This document shows, piece by piece, positions 45,196 through 55,273 of a stretch of 64,000 nucleotides of DNA (position 1 is its first letter; each line of letters opens with the position of its first letter). Position numbers and translations under genes: made by a program. The DNA is from Nostoc sp. GT001 (GTDB lineage Bacteria; Cyanobacteriota; Cyanobacteriia; Cyanobacteriales; Nostocaceae). The stretch is from assembly GCF_030382115.1 (NCBI RefSeq), contig NZ_JAUDRJ010000003.1:4566713-4630712 (forward strand), given 5' to 3'. The notes beneath the pieces were generated by a model. That model was not told the DNA's origin. It was given only the letters and a program-made list of their open reading frames with translations, and did no database searches.

Positions 45196-46074
45196 ATGAG
45201 TAAAGTAAACAAATTACTGCATCACTGGCTGTTAAAGTCTGTTTCAGAGAAAGCTTTTACTTGGTTGGAACAGAAGCAGGCACAGATTGCTAGCGGCGCT
45301 GCTGAACGAGTGTTTTTTACGGCTTTTAGTGCTGTGCCGCGTTATCTAGGTAAACAGGATTTGCAGCTAACATTTCAAGACTTGGAAGCAGCAGAGGATC
45401 TGATTCCCGGCTGGTATCCTGGTAATTGGAGTGTAGATCAAGCAGGTCGGACACTCTTGCTTTTAGCTTTGCCCCACGATGATGCTGAGGGCTATGTGCG
45501 ATCGCTCGATCGAGTCTTCTCCACTGCCGATATGGGGGAGTTAGTTGCCCTTTATCAAAGTTTGCCGCTTTTACCACATCCAGAGTTACATCGCCACCGT
45601 ACTGCTGAGGGAATCCGCAGCAATATGAGTAATGTATTCCAAGCTATAGCACTACGTAACCCTTATCCAGCAAATTACTTAGATAATGCTGCTTGGAATC
45701 AGATGGTGCTGAAGGCTGTGTTTGTCGGCAGTCCGTTGCATCTAATTTGGGGTTTAGATCGGCGTGCTAACCCAGAATTGGCGAGGATGTTGGCAGACTA
45801 TGCCCATGAACGTTGGGCAGCTAAACGCTCAGTTACGCCAGAACTTTGGCGACCTGTAGGGCGGTTTGCGGATAGCGCCATCATCACAGATTTGGAAAAA
45901 GTATTGGCTAATGGGGATATACACGATCAAGAAGCAGCAGCCTTAGCTTGTGCTGAGTCTCCTTTACCCCAAGCGCAAGCATTACTTTCTCATTACCCAG
46001 ATTTACAGTCATCCATTCAACAAGGTAATCTGACTTGGAGCAGTTTTAGCCGCGATTCCTGCGGTGGTCACTGA
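45196..46074 (+). CDS. eboA: EboA domain protein
   Basis: 292 residues from the ATG at 45196 (MSKVNKLLHHWLLKSV); an upstream in-frame start adds 13 residues unlike the family. The helical EboA domain shows YLGKQDLQLTFQDLEAAEDL, GWYPGNWSVDQAGRTLLLLA and SNVFQAIALRNPYPANYLDN, ending SFSRDSCGGH. First gene of the eboABC-EF run. Its biochemical role is unknown. A dispersed repeat (TGAGCTTTGTCGAAGTGCG) starts at the stop codon. Confidence 0.9.
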   Translation: MSKVNKLLHHWLLKSVSEKAFTWLEQKQAQIASGAAERVFFTAFSAVPRYLGKQDLQLTFQDLEAAEDLIPGWYPGNWSVDQAGRTLLLLALPHDDAEGYVRSLDRVFSTADMGELVALYQSLPLLPHPELHRHRTAEGIRSNMSNVFQAIALRNPYPANYLDNAAWNQMVLKAVFVGSPLHLIWGLDRRANPELARMLADYAHERWAAKRSVTPELWRPVGRFADSAIITDLEKVLANGDIHDQEAAALACAESPLPQAQALLSHYPDLQSSIQQGNLTWSSFSRDSCGGH

Positions 46075-46205
46075 GCTTTGTCGAAGTGCGAGCTATGCTA
46101 ACGCTTGTCAGTTCACAAATGAAGAAGGGAATAGGTTACAGATTATTCCCTATTCCCTGTCACCTGTCACCTTTCCCCTAATCCCAATGCCCAACCATTA
46201 AAACC

Positions 46206-47141
46206 ATGATGTTTATCGATCCTCACATTCACATGTGTTCCCGTACTACTTACGATTACTTAGTAATGCGGGAATATGGAATTGTCGCCGTTATTGAACC
46301 AGCCTTTTGGTTAGGACAACCCCGAACGAATGCTGGCTCCTTTAAAGACTATTTCAGTAGTCTTGTGGGTTGGGAACGGTTTCGTGCTAGTCAGTTTGGC
46401 ATCCAACACTACTGCACAATCGGCCTAAATCCCAAAGAAGCTAACAATGAAGCGCTAGCAGCTGAAGTTATGGAACTGCTACCACTTTATGCCTGTAAAG
46501 AAGGTGTTGTTGCCATTGGTGAAATTGGCTATGACGATATGACAGAAGCAGAAGATAAGTACTTTTGTCAACAGTTGGCATTAGCTAAAGAACTCGATAT
46601 GTTAGTACTAATTCATACTCCTCACCGCAATAAAAAGGAAGGTGCTAGTAAGAGTATGGATCGCTGTATTGAATATGGTTTAGATCCTTCACAAGTAGTT
46701 ATCGATCACAATAACGAAGAAACCGTTGAAGAAGTATTAGGACGAGGTTTTTGGGCAGCTTTCACGATTTACCCACAGACGAAGATGGGTAACGCCAGGA
46801 TGGTAGAAGTTGTCCGTAAGTATGGATGCGATAGCGTAGCGGGACGTGATAACGTTCGTCGCATCATTGTAGATAGTAGTGCTGATTGGGGTATCAGCGA
46901 TCCTTTGGCAGTCCCGAAAACGGCTCAGTTGATGTTAGATCGGGGCATTCCTGAAGAACATGTACGAGCAGTTTGTTATGAAAATGCCCTTGCTGCTTAC
47001 AGTCAAACTGGGCAGATGAAAGCTTCAGACTGGCTCAATCCCCAATCTGTTGATCAGCGTCAGTTGTTCAGTGGTAATTCTGTGCTACGGGGACAAGAAC
47101 CAGGAATCAAATCAGTTTCAGATTTTGTGTTGATTGAGTAG
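46206..47141 (+). CDS. eboB: EboB, TatD-family metal-dependent hydrolase
   Basis: 311 residues. TIM-barrel amidohydrolase with the metal-binding FIDPHIHMCSRTT at the start, a carboxylate in AIGEIGYDD, His in LVLIHTPHRNK and VVIDHNNEETVEE, and Asp in IIVDSSADWG. TatD relatives are nucleases or deacylases; the substrate here is unknown. Follows eboA by 131 bp of repeat DNA. ATG at 46206 or 46209. Confidence 0.9.
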   Translation: MMFIDPHIHMCSRTTYDYLVMREYGIVAVIEPAFWLGQPRTNAGSFKDYFSSLVGWERFRASQFGIQHYCTIGLNPKEANNEALAAEVMELLPLYACKEGVVAIGEIGYDDMTEAEDKYFCQQLALAKELDMLVLIHTPHRNKKEGASKSMDRCIEYGLDPSQVVIDHNNEETVEEVLGRGFWAAFTIYPQTKMGNARMVEVVRKYGCDSVAGRDNVRRIIVDSSADWGISDPLAVPKTAQLMLDRGIPEEHVRAVCYENALAAYSQTGQMKASDWLNPQSVDQRQLFSGNSVLRGQEPGIKSVSDFVLIE

Positions 47142-47293
47142 AAAATTATAAGGGGGCATTGGGAATTGGGGATTGGGCATTGCAAGATAGATTTTCATCT
47201 TTGCGTTGTCAATGTAACTCATGGAGTCTCTCGGTTATTCATCTGTAATATGCGGGTTTGTTTTGAGAAATTAATAGGCACGGAGGCAGATAA

Positions 47294-48226
47294 GTGAATG
47301 TTGCAAGCTTAAACTTTCAAAGCTGGCGGGGTTATCTGGAATTGATGCGTCCTGCTAATATTGTTACTGCTTGGGCGGATATTCTTCTAGGTTTTGCTGC
47401 TTCTGGTTCTGGGATTATTTTTGTTCAATTAATGAATGGAGAAGCAAGTTTTTCCATACTAATTCCATTAGCTTGGTTGTTATTGGCTACCACTGGCTTA
47501 TATGGCGGCGGTATAGTTTTTAATGATGTTTTCGATGCAGACTTAGATGCAAAAGAGCGACCAAATAGAGCAATTCCTAGTGGACGCGTATCTCGTCAAA
47601 ATGCTACTTTATTGGGGAGTACACTATTTGCCATCGGGATTATAGCTGCTTTTCAAGTATCCTGGTTGAGTACTGCGATCGCTATATTTATTGCTCTTTC
47701 ATCCCTTTTATATGATTCACTTGCCAAACATCATCCTTTTTTTGGTCCTTTAAATATGGGTTTGTGTCGTGGCAGTAACTTATTATTAGGTGTAAGTGCA
47801 GTACCTGCAATAGTTTGGGAACGTTGGTATTTAGCGCTAATTCCTGTTCTTTACATTGCTGCGATCACCGCAATTAGTCAGGGTGAAGTTCATGGAGGTA
47901 AGAAGATTACAGGAGTACTCGCATTACTGCTAATTGCAATAGTTTTGACGGCAGTTTTAGCTTTAGGATTATTAGAAGGGTACACTGCGATCGCAGCACT
48001 ACCGTTTGCTATTTTATTAGCTATCAGAATCTTACCTAACTTTATCAAAGCTGCGCGGGAACCGATAGCCGAAAACATCCGCAATGCCGTGAAAATAGGC
48101 GTTTTATCTCTAATAGTTTTAGATGCAACCGTTGCATCTGGTTTTGCTGGGTTGTATTACGGTTTATTAGTTCTAATCTTGCTACCAATTTCAATGAAGT
48201 TAGCAAAAGTATTTGCTGTTACTTGA
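47294..48226 (+). CDS. eboC: EboC, UbiA-type prenyltransferase
   Basis: 310 residues and about eight membrane helices. UbiA motifs: NDVFDADLDAKERPNRAIPS (first Asp-rich motif) and YDSLAKHHPFFGPLNMGLCR (second region). The enzyme should transfer an isoprenoid chain in the membrane; the acceptor is not known. GTG start with GGAGG eight bases upstream. A 205-bp mobile element separates it from eboE. Confidence 0.9.
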   Translation: MNVASLNFQSWRGYLELMRPANIVTAWADILLGFAASGSGIIFVQLMNGEASFSILIPLAWLLLATTGLYGGGIVFNDVFDADLDAKERPNRAIPSGRVSRQNATLLGSTLFAIGIIAAFQVSWLSTAIAIFIALSSLLYDSLAKHHPFFGPLNMGLCRGSNLLLGVSAVPAIVWERWYLALIPVLYIAAITAISQGEVHGGKKITGVLALLLIAIVLTAVLALGLLEGYTAIAALPFAILLAIRILPNFIKAAREPIAENIRNAVKIGVLSLIVLDATVASGFAGLYYGLLVLILLPISMKLAKVFAVT

Positions 48227-48284
48227 AGTTTAATGTACACACCCAGTAATACCATTAATCGGCTGTAGGGGCGTATAAATGTGC

Positions 48285-48489
48285 ATTGGTGTCAACTTAA
48301 CGCGAAACCTCACGTCCGCCAGGGATTGTAAATCCCTGTCTCATAGCTAAAGTCCTCTGAAGAGGACTAAAGAGCGCGAAAATTTTTAGTCTACTTGAGT
48401 AGACTTGAGCAATTAGTCTCTTATTATATTCCCTGGCGGGTGAACAACACCTAATCAGTACGCTATTTTTGGCTTAAGTTGACACCAAT
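48285..48489. mobile_element. 205-bp MITE between eboC and eboE
   Basis: Perfect 16-bp terminal inverted repeats: ATTGGTGTCAACTTAA (48285-48300) and TTAAGTTGACACCAAT (48474-48489). Inside are nested hairpins (CCGCCAGGGA with TCCCTGGCGG; AGTCCTCTGAAGAGGACT; TAGTCTACTTGAGTAGACT). No coding capacity, so it would need a transposase in trans. The same end is seen at 51-66. A target duplication is not obvious. Confidence 0.8.
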
Positions 48490-48589
48490 GATAAATCTGC
48501 GACCTTATCCATGAATATATGGCAAGTATTTTGTGAAATAGTTTAAGTCAAAGAAAACAGATTACATATACAAGGGATAAAGCGAGAAA

Positions 48590-49822
48590 ATGAAAATTAC
48601 AAAAAACAATAATTTTCACTTAACTTATTGCAGCAATATTCATCCTGGTGAAAGTTGGCTAGAGGTTTTCGCCAATTTAGAAAACTATATTCCCGAACTC
48701 AAGTCACGTTTATCACCTACAGAACCTTTTGGTATTGGCTTAAGGTTATCAGATGTAGCTGCAAAACAACTTTTAGAAAGTAATAATTTAGCTCAATTTC
48801 AAGCTTGGCTGACTCAACAAGATTTATATGTTTTCACCTTAAACGGATTCCCGTATGGCGGATTTCATCGACAGGTGGTAAAAGATCAAGTTTATGCACC
48901 AGATTGGTCTACACAAGAACGGGTTAATTATACATTAAACTTGGCACATATTTTAGCTAGTCTATTACCCCAAGGACTTGATGGTGGAATTTCTACACTA
49001 CCATTATCCTATAAGCCTTGGTGGGTAAAAGACCAAACAACTTTTGAAACGGTTCTGAAAAAGAGTTGTTTGAACATAGCATCAGTTGTTGCAGAAATGA
49101 TTCGCATCCACGAAACAACAGGTAAGATACTACATCTTGATTTAGAACCTGAGCCTGATGGATTAATTGAAAATACCTCAGAAGTAATTGATTTTTATCA
49201 AAATTGCTTATTGCCCATTGGCGGTAATTATTTATCAGAAAACTTAAATATTGAGCAACATTTAGCAGAAACTAAATTACTAGAACACGTTCGGGTTTGC
49301 TATGACACATGCCATTTTTCAGTTGAATATGAGGAACCGGAATCTGTATTTGCACGTTTGCAATCGGCAGGAATTAAGATTGGCAAAATTCAAATCAGTG
49401 CAGCAATTCAAGTAAAAATACCTGCTGATGTTGAAAAGCGTAGCTTAATAGTTGAACGCTTACGCCCCTTTGCAGAATCTACTTATCTTCACCAAGTAAT
49501 AGAACGTCGCACTGATGGTACACTCCATCACTATCCTGACTTAATAGCTGCATTACCACATTTAGAACAATCTCTAGCTGAAGAATGGCGCACTCATTTT
49601 CACGTCCCAATTTTTATTCATGATTATCAAATTTTGCAGTCTACGCAAGATGATATTGCGACTGTTTTAAACTTACTTCAGACAAATAATGCTTGCTCAC
49701 ATTTAGAAATAGAAACTTATACTTGGGATGTATTGCCATTAGAAATGAAGATAGATTTAGCGACTTCTATTCAGCGTGAGTATGAGTGGGTATTAAAAGA
49801 ATTCGTAATTCGTAATTCGTAA
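48590..49822 (+). CDS. eboE: EboE, sugar-isomerase-like TIM-barrel protein
   Basis: 410 residues. AP-endonuclease-2/xylose-isomerase-like barrel: FHLTYCSNIHPGESWLEVF, LNGFPYGGFHRQVVKDQVYA, a metal-binding Glu in LHLDLEPEPDG, His in VRVCYDTCHFSVEYE and the late FIHDYQILQ. This matches the metabolite-traffic protein EboE. The last six residues (EFVIRNS) come from an ATTCGTA heptamer repeat that runs over the stop codon. Confidence 0.88.
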   Translation: MKITKNNNFHLTYCSNIHPGESWLEVFANLENYIPELKSRLSPTEPFGIGLRLSDVAAKQLLESNNLAQFQAWLTQQDLYVFTLNGFPYGGFHRQVVKDQVYAPDWSTQERVNYTLNLAHILASLLPQGLDGGISTLPLSYKPWWVKDQTTFETVLKKSCLNIASVVAEMIRIHETTGKILHLDLEPEPDGLIENTSEVIDFYQNCLLPIGGNYLSENLNIEQHLAETKLLEHVRVCYDTCHFSVEYEEPESVFARLQSAGIKIGKIQISAAIQVKIPADVEKRSLIVERLRPFAESTYLHQVIERRTDGTLHHYPDLIAALPHLEQSLAEEWRTHFHVPIFIHDYQILQSTQDDIATVLNLLQTNNACSHLEIETYTWDVLPLEMKIDLATSIQREYEWVLKEFVIRNS

Positions 49823-49838
49823 TTCGTAATTAATTAAG
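49798..49838. repeat. ATTCGTA heptamer repeat at the eboE stop
   Basis: Four tandem copies of ATTCGTA span the last codons of eboE and continue to ~49835. It is the reverse complement of the TACGAAT heptamers near 1340 and 21170. Confidence 0.8.
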
Positions 49839-49932
49839 ATTGGAACTAGATTTTTGAGTTTAAATCTGTAGAGATGCATTATGATGCATTTCTAGTTATT
49901 TTTTCAAATTGGTATAAGAGAGGATTAAGTCT

Positions 49933-51306
49933 ATGCGGAAAACAGTTGTTCTAAATGTCGTGGGATTAACGCCCAGTTTACTAGGAGAAAATACGCCGTT
50001 TTTATCTTCTTGGGCTGATAAAGGGCAAGTGGTTCCCATCAAAAAAGTGTTACCTGCTGTGACTTGTTCTGTTCAGGCTACTTATTTAACAGGAAAGTTG
50101 CCTAATGAACATGGTATTGTCGCTAATGGTTGGTACTTCCGCGATGAGTGTGAAGTGAAGTTTTGGCGGCAATCTAATAAGCTAGTACAAGCTCCTAAAA
50201 TTTGGGAAATAGCTAAATCAATCGATCCAAATTTCACTTGTGCCAACCTTTTTTGGTGGTACAATATGTACTCGACAGCAGATTATGCGATTACGCCGCG
50301 CCCAATGTATCCCGCAGATGGGAGAAAATTACCTGATATTTATACACATCCTAGTGATGTGCGATCGCAAATTCAATCTGATTTAGGAAACTTCCCTCTG
50401 TTCGATTTCTGGGGGCCTAAAACTTCCATTAGTTCTAGTCAATGGATTGCCAATTCCGCAAAATGGATTGAGGAACGTTACAGCCCGACATTATCACTAG
50501 TTTATCTACCACATTTAGATTACTGTCTGCAAAAATTTGGTAACAATCAAACAGAGATTCAAGCAGATTTACGAGAAATTGATGCTGTTTGTGGGGATTT
50601 AATTAAATATTTTGAAGCACGCAATACTCAGGTAATTATTCTTTCTGAGTATGGCATTACGCCAGTTTCTAAAGCTGTGGATTTAAACCGCGTATTACGG
50701 GAAAATGGTTTAATTGCTGTGCGGGAGGAATTGGGGCGAGAACTACTCGATTTTGGTGCTAGCATTGCCTTTGCTGTTGCCGATCATCAAATTGCTCATG
50801 TATATGTGAATGATCCGGCGTATATCCCGAAAGTGCGATCGCTTTTAGAAGCGACTGAAGGCGTAGCGCAAGTATTGGATGAAGAGGGTAAACAAGCCTA
50901 CCATCTCGATCATCCTAGATCGGGTGAGTTGGTAGCGATCGCACAATCTGACGCTTGGTTTACCTATTATTATTGGCTCGATGATGCAAAAGCGCCTGAT
51001 TTTGCTAGAACTGTAGATATCCACCGCAAACCTGGTTACGATCCTGTAGAGCTTTTCCTCGATCCGCAAATAAAATTTCCTCAAGGAAAAATTGCTCTCA
51101 AGTTACTTAAGAAACAACTAGGTTTTCGCTACTTAATGGATGTAATTCCTTTGGATGCTTCCCTGGTGCGTGGCTCTCACGGTAATATCACCACTTCTCC
51201 AGATGAAGGGCCTCTATTTATCACTCATCAAACTCACCTAGTTGATGAACATCAAATTGAGGCGACAGATGTTTGCTCGTTGATTCTCAAACATTTAAAT
51301 ACCTGA
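49933..51306 (+). CDS. eboF: EboF, alkaline-phosphatase-superfamily (nucleotide pyrophosphatase-like) protein
   Basis: 457 residues. Type I phosphodiesterase/alkaline phosphatase fold: VVLNVVGLTPSLLGENTPFL, the nucleophile Thr region LPAVTCSVQATYLTGKLPNE, LVYLPHLDY, SEYGITPVSKAVDLN and a C-terminal RGSHGNITTSPDEGPLFI. Metal-dependent phosphoesterase predicted; substrate unknown. Last gene of the eboABC-EF run. Confidence 0.88.
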   Translation: MRKTVVLNVVGLTPSLLGENTPFLSSWADKGQVVPIKKVLPAVTCSVQATYLTGKLPNEHGIVANGWYFRDECEVKFWRQSNKLVQAPKIWEIAKSIDPNFTCANLFWWYNMYSTADYAITPRPMYPADGRKLPDIYTHPSDVRSQIQSDLGNFPLFDFWGPKTSISSSQWIANSAKWIEERYSPTLSLVYLPHLDYCLQKFGNNQTEIQADLREIDAVCGDLIKYFEARNTQVIILSEYGITPVSKAVDLNRVLRENGLIAVREELGRELLDFGASIAFAVADHQIAHVYVNDPAYIPKVRSLLEATEGVAQVLDEEGKQAYHLDHPRSGELVAIAQSDAWFTYYYWLDDAKAPDFARTVDIHRKPGYDPVELFLDPQIKFPQGKIALKLLKKQLGFRYLMDVIPLDASLVRGSHGNITTSPDEGPLFITHQTHLVDEHQIEATDVCSLILKHLNT

Positions 51307-51510
51307 AAGGCAGTATAGAAAAGATATATCGCCTCTGCATCTTACCAAAATACAAAAAAATTTATGGTAATTCATAATCATATCGAGTATGATTTTTATA
51401 TAAACTCGTTATGACTATGAATTAGATTGTTCTATCAGTAGGTATCCATCTACTGACTAAAATGTACTGTGGGCAATCTGAGTTAACTTACATGGAGAGC
51501 TTCTTAACCC

Positions 51511-53004
51511 ATGACTGAACCCCAAAACTTGACAACTGCTGACGGTATTCCAGTTAGCGATAATCAGAACTCACTCACTGCTGGAGCGCGTGGCCCTGTA
51601 TTAATGCAGGATTTCCACCTCATAGAAAAGCTGGCTCATTTCAACAGAGAACGTATTCCTGAAAGAGTTGTTCACGCTAAAGGTGCGGCTGCTCATGGTA
51701 CTTTGACTATTACCAATGACATTACCCGCTACAGTAAAGCCAAACTTTTTTCTGAAATTGGCAAGAAAACGGAAGTTCTCTTGCGCTTTTCGACAGTTGG
51801 CGGAGAAAAGGGTTCAGCAGATGCCGAGCGCGACCCTAGAGGTTTTTCCCTCAAGTTTTATACTGAGGAGGGTAACTGGGATCTTGTAGGTAACAATACC
51901 CCTATTTTCTTCATCCGCGACCCCCTCAAGTTTCCTGATTTTATCCATACCCAAAAGCGCAATCCCCAAACCAATTGCAAAGACCAGAATGCAAAATGGG
52001 ATTTTTGGTCACTCAGTCCAGAATCGCTTCACCAGGTGACGATCCTCTTTTCAGATCGGGGAATTCCCAAAACCCATCGACACATGGACGGTTTTGGTAG
52101 CCACACCTTCAGTTTAATTAATGCTGAAGGCGATCGCGTTTGGTGTAAATTTCACTTTAAGACGCTGCAAGGGCATCAAACCTTAACTGAGGAAGAATCA
52201 GCTAAGATTAAGGGCGAAGATCCCGATCATGCTACTCATGATTTGTTTGAAGCGATCGCTAACAAAGATTATCCCAAATGGCGGATGTGTATTCAGGTGA
52301 TGACCGAGGAGCAAGCCCAAAAACATCCTGACAATCCTTTTGACTTAACCAAAGTTTGGAAGCACTCAGAATATCCTTTAATTGAAGTCGGGATATTAGA
52401 GTTAAATCGTAACCCAGAGAATTATTTCGCCGAAGTAGAGCAAGCCGCTTTTAGCCCTAGTGCAGTGGTTCCGGGCGTTAGCTTCTCTCCAGACAAAATG
52501 CTGCAAGCTCGAATTTTTTCTTACCCAGATGCTCAACGCTATCGCTTGGGTGGTAACTATCAGCAACTACCCGTTAACCAGCCCAAATGTCCAGTGATGC
52601 ATTATCAGCGAGATGGCTTTATGGCACCGGGGAACAACTACGGTAGCGTTCCTAACTATGAACCGAATAGTGCTGAGGGTACGCCCAAAGAAAATCCAGC
52701 TTATGCAGAGCCACCTAACCATTTGGGTGATGTCACAGTCGATCGTTACAATCATCGTGAAGGAAACGACGATTATACCCAAGCAGGTGATCTCTATCGG
52801 TTACTAACTCCTGAACAGCAAGAGCGTCTTGCTAAAAATATTGTCGGTAGTCTGTCTCAAGCTAGAGAAGATATCCAAATGCGCCAACTTTGCCACTTCT
52901 TCCGGGCAGATGTTTCTTATGGTCGTCGTGTAGCTGAAGGGTTAGGCATTTCAATTGATCCATCAATGCTCGGTGCTACTGCTCAATCTGTAGGTAACTG
53001 GTAA
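51511..53004 (+). CDS. Monofunctional heme catalase
   Basis: 497 residues, small-subunit catalase. Distal His55 ([13 protein letters not shown]), Asn128 ([10 protein letters not shown]) and the proximal tyrosine in [14 protein letters not shown] are intact, as are [13 protein letters not shown] and the C-terminal helical region. It breaks down hydrogen peroxide. Heme catalases are patchy in heterocyst formers, many of which use Mn catalase. Start supported by TGGAGAG upstream. Confidence 0.95.
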   Translation: MTEPQNLTTADGIPVSDNQNSLTAGARGPVLMQDFHLIEKLAHFNRERIPERVVHAKGAAAHGTLTITNDITRYSKAKLFSEIGKKTEVLLRFSTVGGEKGSADAERDPRGFSLKFYTEEGNWDLVGNNTPIFFIRDPLKFPDFIHTQKRNPQTNCKDQNAKWDFWSLSPESLHQVTILFSDRGIPKTHRHMDGFGSHTFSLINAEGDRVWCKFHFKTLQGHQTLTEEESAKIKGEDPDHATHDLFEAIANKDYPKWRMCIQVMTEEQAQKHPDNPFDLTKVWKHSEYPLIEVGILELNRNPENYFAEVEQAAFSPSAVVPGVSFSPDKMLQARIFSYPDAQRYRLGGNYQQLPVNQPKCPVMHYQRDGFMAPGNNYGSVPNYEPNSAEGTPKENPAYAEPPNHLGDVTVDRYNHREGNDDYTQAGDLYRLLTPEQQERLAKNIVGSLSQAREDIQMRQLCHFFRADVSYGRRVAEGLGISIDPSMLGATAQSVGNW

Positions 53005-53412
53005 GCCTTATCCAATTTTGTGGGGTGGGCATCTTGCCCGCCTTAAAGTAAATTCATTTGATTAACTTACACAATCAATCGAGGTAATTAAACATGAAGT
53101 TAACAGCAACATAAAATACTCATTAATGGAGCTAAAAGCCTCGTTAACGGAGTTCAAATACTCATTTAGCAGATAAACAAAAAAAATTTACAGTTATTAC
53201 GATCGCACCATTCCCAAAGCATATCTTAGAGAAGTAGTTCTAGGCGTTGCGATCGCATTATTTTGCTTCACTGTATTTGCAATGATATTGTGTAATTAAT
53301 TATGTTGCCTACTTATTAGACTAGGATTTGAATCCCAGGCGGGTAATGCAGTCGGTGCAGATTACCTAAATTACTGAAACCAACGGGAGACAAAAGCAAC
53401 TATTCTCCTGAA
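53005..53412. other. Gene-free stretch
   Basis: 408 bp. GGTGGGCATCTTGCCCGCC near 53023-53041 is a short hairpin just after the catalase stop and may help end that transcript. A stretch near 53190-53300 is open without a start and would encode a short hydrophobic peptide; not supported as a gene. Confidence 0.4.
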
Positions 53413-53523
53413 TCAAGGGTGACGATTCCGCTGCAAGTCTTCCAGATTCTTACGAATGGTTATTGTATTGGGATGATTTGCCCCCAACCGTTGTTGTGCG
53501 ATCGCCAGAGCTTCGATATAGAA
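53413..53523 (-). pseudogene. TPR-repeat fragment
   Basis: Reads YIEALAIAQQRLGANHPNTI then TIRKNLEDLQ, a single kinesin-light-chain type tetratricopeptide repeat (TPR_12). Upstream residues in the same frame are unrelated hydrophobic sequence. It is the last repeat of a lost TPR gene. Confidence 0.6.
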
Positions 53524-53704
53524 CCCAATTGAGCTAATTAATAATGTAGCCTGTATGAAGTATTGCATTGAGGCAATGTGCGTCATCGTAGACATGGCAG
53601 ACTCCAGATGACATCATATTTCAGCTTAGAGTATAGTTTTAGACGACATCAATTTTTAAAATGATGTTTATACTTAGAACTCAATAAATGAAAGCAGGTG
53701 CATA

Positions 53705-54598
53705 ATGAAACTACAAGATTTCTTGGGAAAAGATGAGAAATGGGGATTTGAGGCGATCGCTGATGACGCAGACTTGGCTCGTCAGATTCAGATATTGTTA
53801 ATTGGCTTAGGTTTGCTAGAACCCCCAGCCGATGGGAAATTTGGCCCTGTTTCTGTGATATCTCTCAAAAAGTTTCAAGAATTAATAAAGACTGAAGAGA
53901 GTGGCTTTTTAGGAGCAGTCACAGCCAAGAAACTAATTGAAACCAAAATAGACGATCTTCCTAAACCCCCCTTAAAACTAGGCAATGACATCGCTAGTAA
54001 GATTGTGAAATATATGCTAGCCAAAGGTTATCAGGTATTTACCAATCCCAAAGAATATAACATTGTTTATGTAGAGGGTATCAATGGAGACTGGACTCTC
54101 AACAGTGATACACCCAATCAATTTAACGATCGGCGGATTGTCATTGAAGTAGTAAATGGTGTTCCCAAAATCGTAGATCACTGGGAAGCTACTACAGAAC
54201 CAGGGAAGTACTACACTTATAAACCCATGAATTCCAAAGGAGCAGCGAGGATTCAGTTTGGACAATACAAAGCTTGGGCTGTTGGTACTCATGGCACAGC
54301 CGAGCCTCACGAAGCGTTAGTGCAAGTTGGAGATATAACTGTTTGTAGAGATTTCAATAAAGATTTTAAACGGACTGGTGACAAACTTGATACAGGTGAT
54401 AATTTTTATGTGAATCAACATTACGGCTTTGATTTTCCCCAGAATGATATTCGTCTTGCTAGTGCAGGTTGTTTAGTGGGACGTAGCCGTGAGGGACATA
54501 GAGAGTTTATGGCAATTATTAAACAAGACCGACGTTATGTCGCTAATCGCAAATATGTTTTCTACACTACCGTAATTCCTGGGGATGATTTACTGTAA
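53705..54598 (+). CDS. Peptidoglycan-binding protein with SxGC-type catalytic domain
   Basis: 297 residues. An N-terminal peptidoglycan-binding-1 helix bundle (ARQIQILLIGLGLLEPPADG, KFGPVSVISLKKFQEL) is followed by a ~200-residue domain with VEGINGDWTLNSD, NQHYGFDFP and LASAGCLVGRSREGHREFM. The S-A-G-C element with nearby His looks like the catalytic Cys region of L,D-transpeptidase or related cell-wall enzymes. No signal peptide is seen, so release would need another route. Cell-wall modification is inferred. Confidence 0.7.
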   Translation: MKLQDFLGKDEKWGFEAIADDADLARQIQILLIGLGLLEPPADGKFGPVSVISLKKFQELIKTEESGFLGAVTAKKLIETKIDDLPKPPLKLGNDIASKIVKYMLAKGYQVFTNPKEYNIVYVEGINGDWTLNSDTPNQFNDRRIVIEVVNGVPKIVDHWEATTEPGKYYTYKPMNSKGAARIQFGQYKAWAVGTHGTAEPHEALVQVGDITVCRDFNKDFKRTGDKLDTGDNFYVNQHYGFDFPQNDIRLASAGCLVGRSREGHREFMAIIKQDRRYVANRKYVFYTTVIPGDDLL

Positions 54599-54657
54599 AA
54601 GTTTCCAGGATGAGGTAATGGTTAATTGGTAGCATTTATTGTTGTGATGCTAGGTTT

Positions 54658-54687
54658 AGTAAGGTAGCACAGTTGTGCTACCTTACT
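54658..54687. terminator. Bidirectional terminator
   Basis: AGTAAGGTAGCACA and TGTGCTACCTTACT are perfect 14-base arms separated by GT, between convergent genes that stop at 54598 and 54692. T-rich sequence follows on the plus strand. Confidence 0.75.
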
Positions 54688-54691
54688 TTGT

Positions 54692-55273
54692 CTAACTTTG
54701 TTCTTGTGGTTGCCCTATTTGTGCCGTCAATTTCTCTTTATCTTGCCTGCGTTTTTTGGCGTAAAGTTGAATAGTGACTGCCATCAAAATAATCATGGCG
54801 AAAATAGCCCAAGCAGCTATATCTGTAGGTAGATTATTTTTAAACACAGCCAGCAACACGATCGCTACTAACATAACTGTAGGCGCTTCATTTAGAGCAC
54901 GTAATTGCTGACCACTCCAGCGACATTCATCTACTGCTAATTTCTTCATCAGCCGAGCGCAGTAATGATGATAGCCAATTAAAATAGCCACAAACAGCAG
55001 TTTGATATGCAACCATCCCTCTTTTAAAATATCTGGTTCAGTGCTTACTAAACCGATGGCCATTGCGATCGTCACATACATTCCTGGGTTAGTGATGATA
55101 TAGTAAAGGCGCTTTTCCATAATTTGATACTGATTTTTCAGTATTGTTTGTGCTGGTTCAGGTTCAACGTTCGCTTCAACGTGATAGATAAAAAGACGTA
55201 CTAAGTAGAACAAACCAGCGAACCAAACTACAAATCCGACAATATGAAAAGCTTTAAACCATGAATAAGCCAT
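54692..55273 (-). CDS. hemJ: Protoporphyrinogen oxidase HemJ
   Basis: 193 residues with about five membrane helices. FKAFHIVGFVVWFAGLFYLV carries the conserved early His and the region EGWLHIKLLFVAILIGYHHY the others; RALNEAPTVMLVAIVLLAVF follows. HemJ oxidises protoporphyrinogen IX to protoporphyrin IX for heme and chlorophyll in most cyanobacteria. Stand-alone, with an AGGAGAT site before the ATG. Confidence 0.92.
   Translation of the reverse strand: MAYSWFKAFHIVGFVVWFAGLFYLVRLFIYHVEANVEPEPAQTILKNQYQIMEKRLYYIITNPGMYVTIAMAIGLVSTEPDILKEGWLHIKLLFVAILIGYHHYCARLMKKLAVDECRWSGQQLRALNEAPTVMLVAIVLLAVFKNNLPTDIAAWAIFAMIILMAVTIQLYAKKRRQDKEKLTAQIGQPQEQS

Noticed and set aside
53190..53300. Small hydrophobic peptide frame after the catalase gene
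   Set aside because: Open for ~40 codons but has no start codon; could be chance.
53320..53385. tRNA-like GGATTTGAATCCC
   Set aside because: Only a T-arm-like piece; no acceptor stem, D-arm or anticodon arm can be folded around it.
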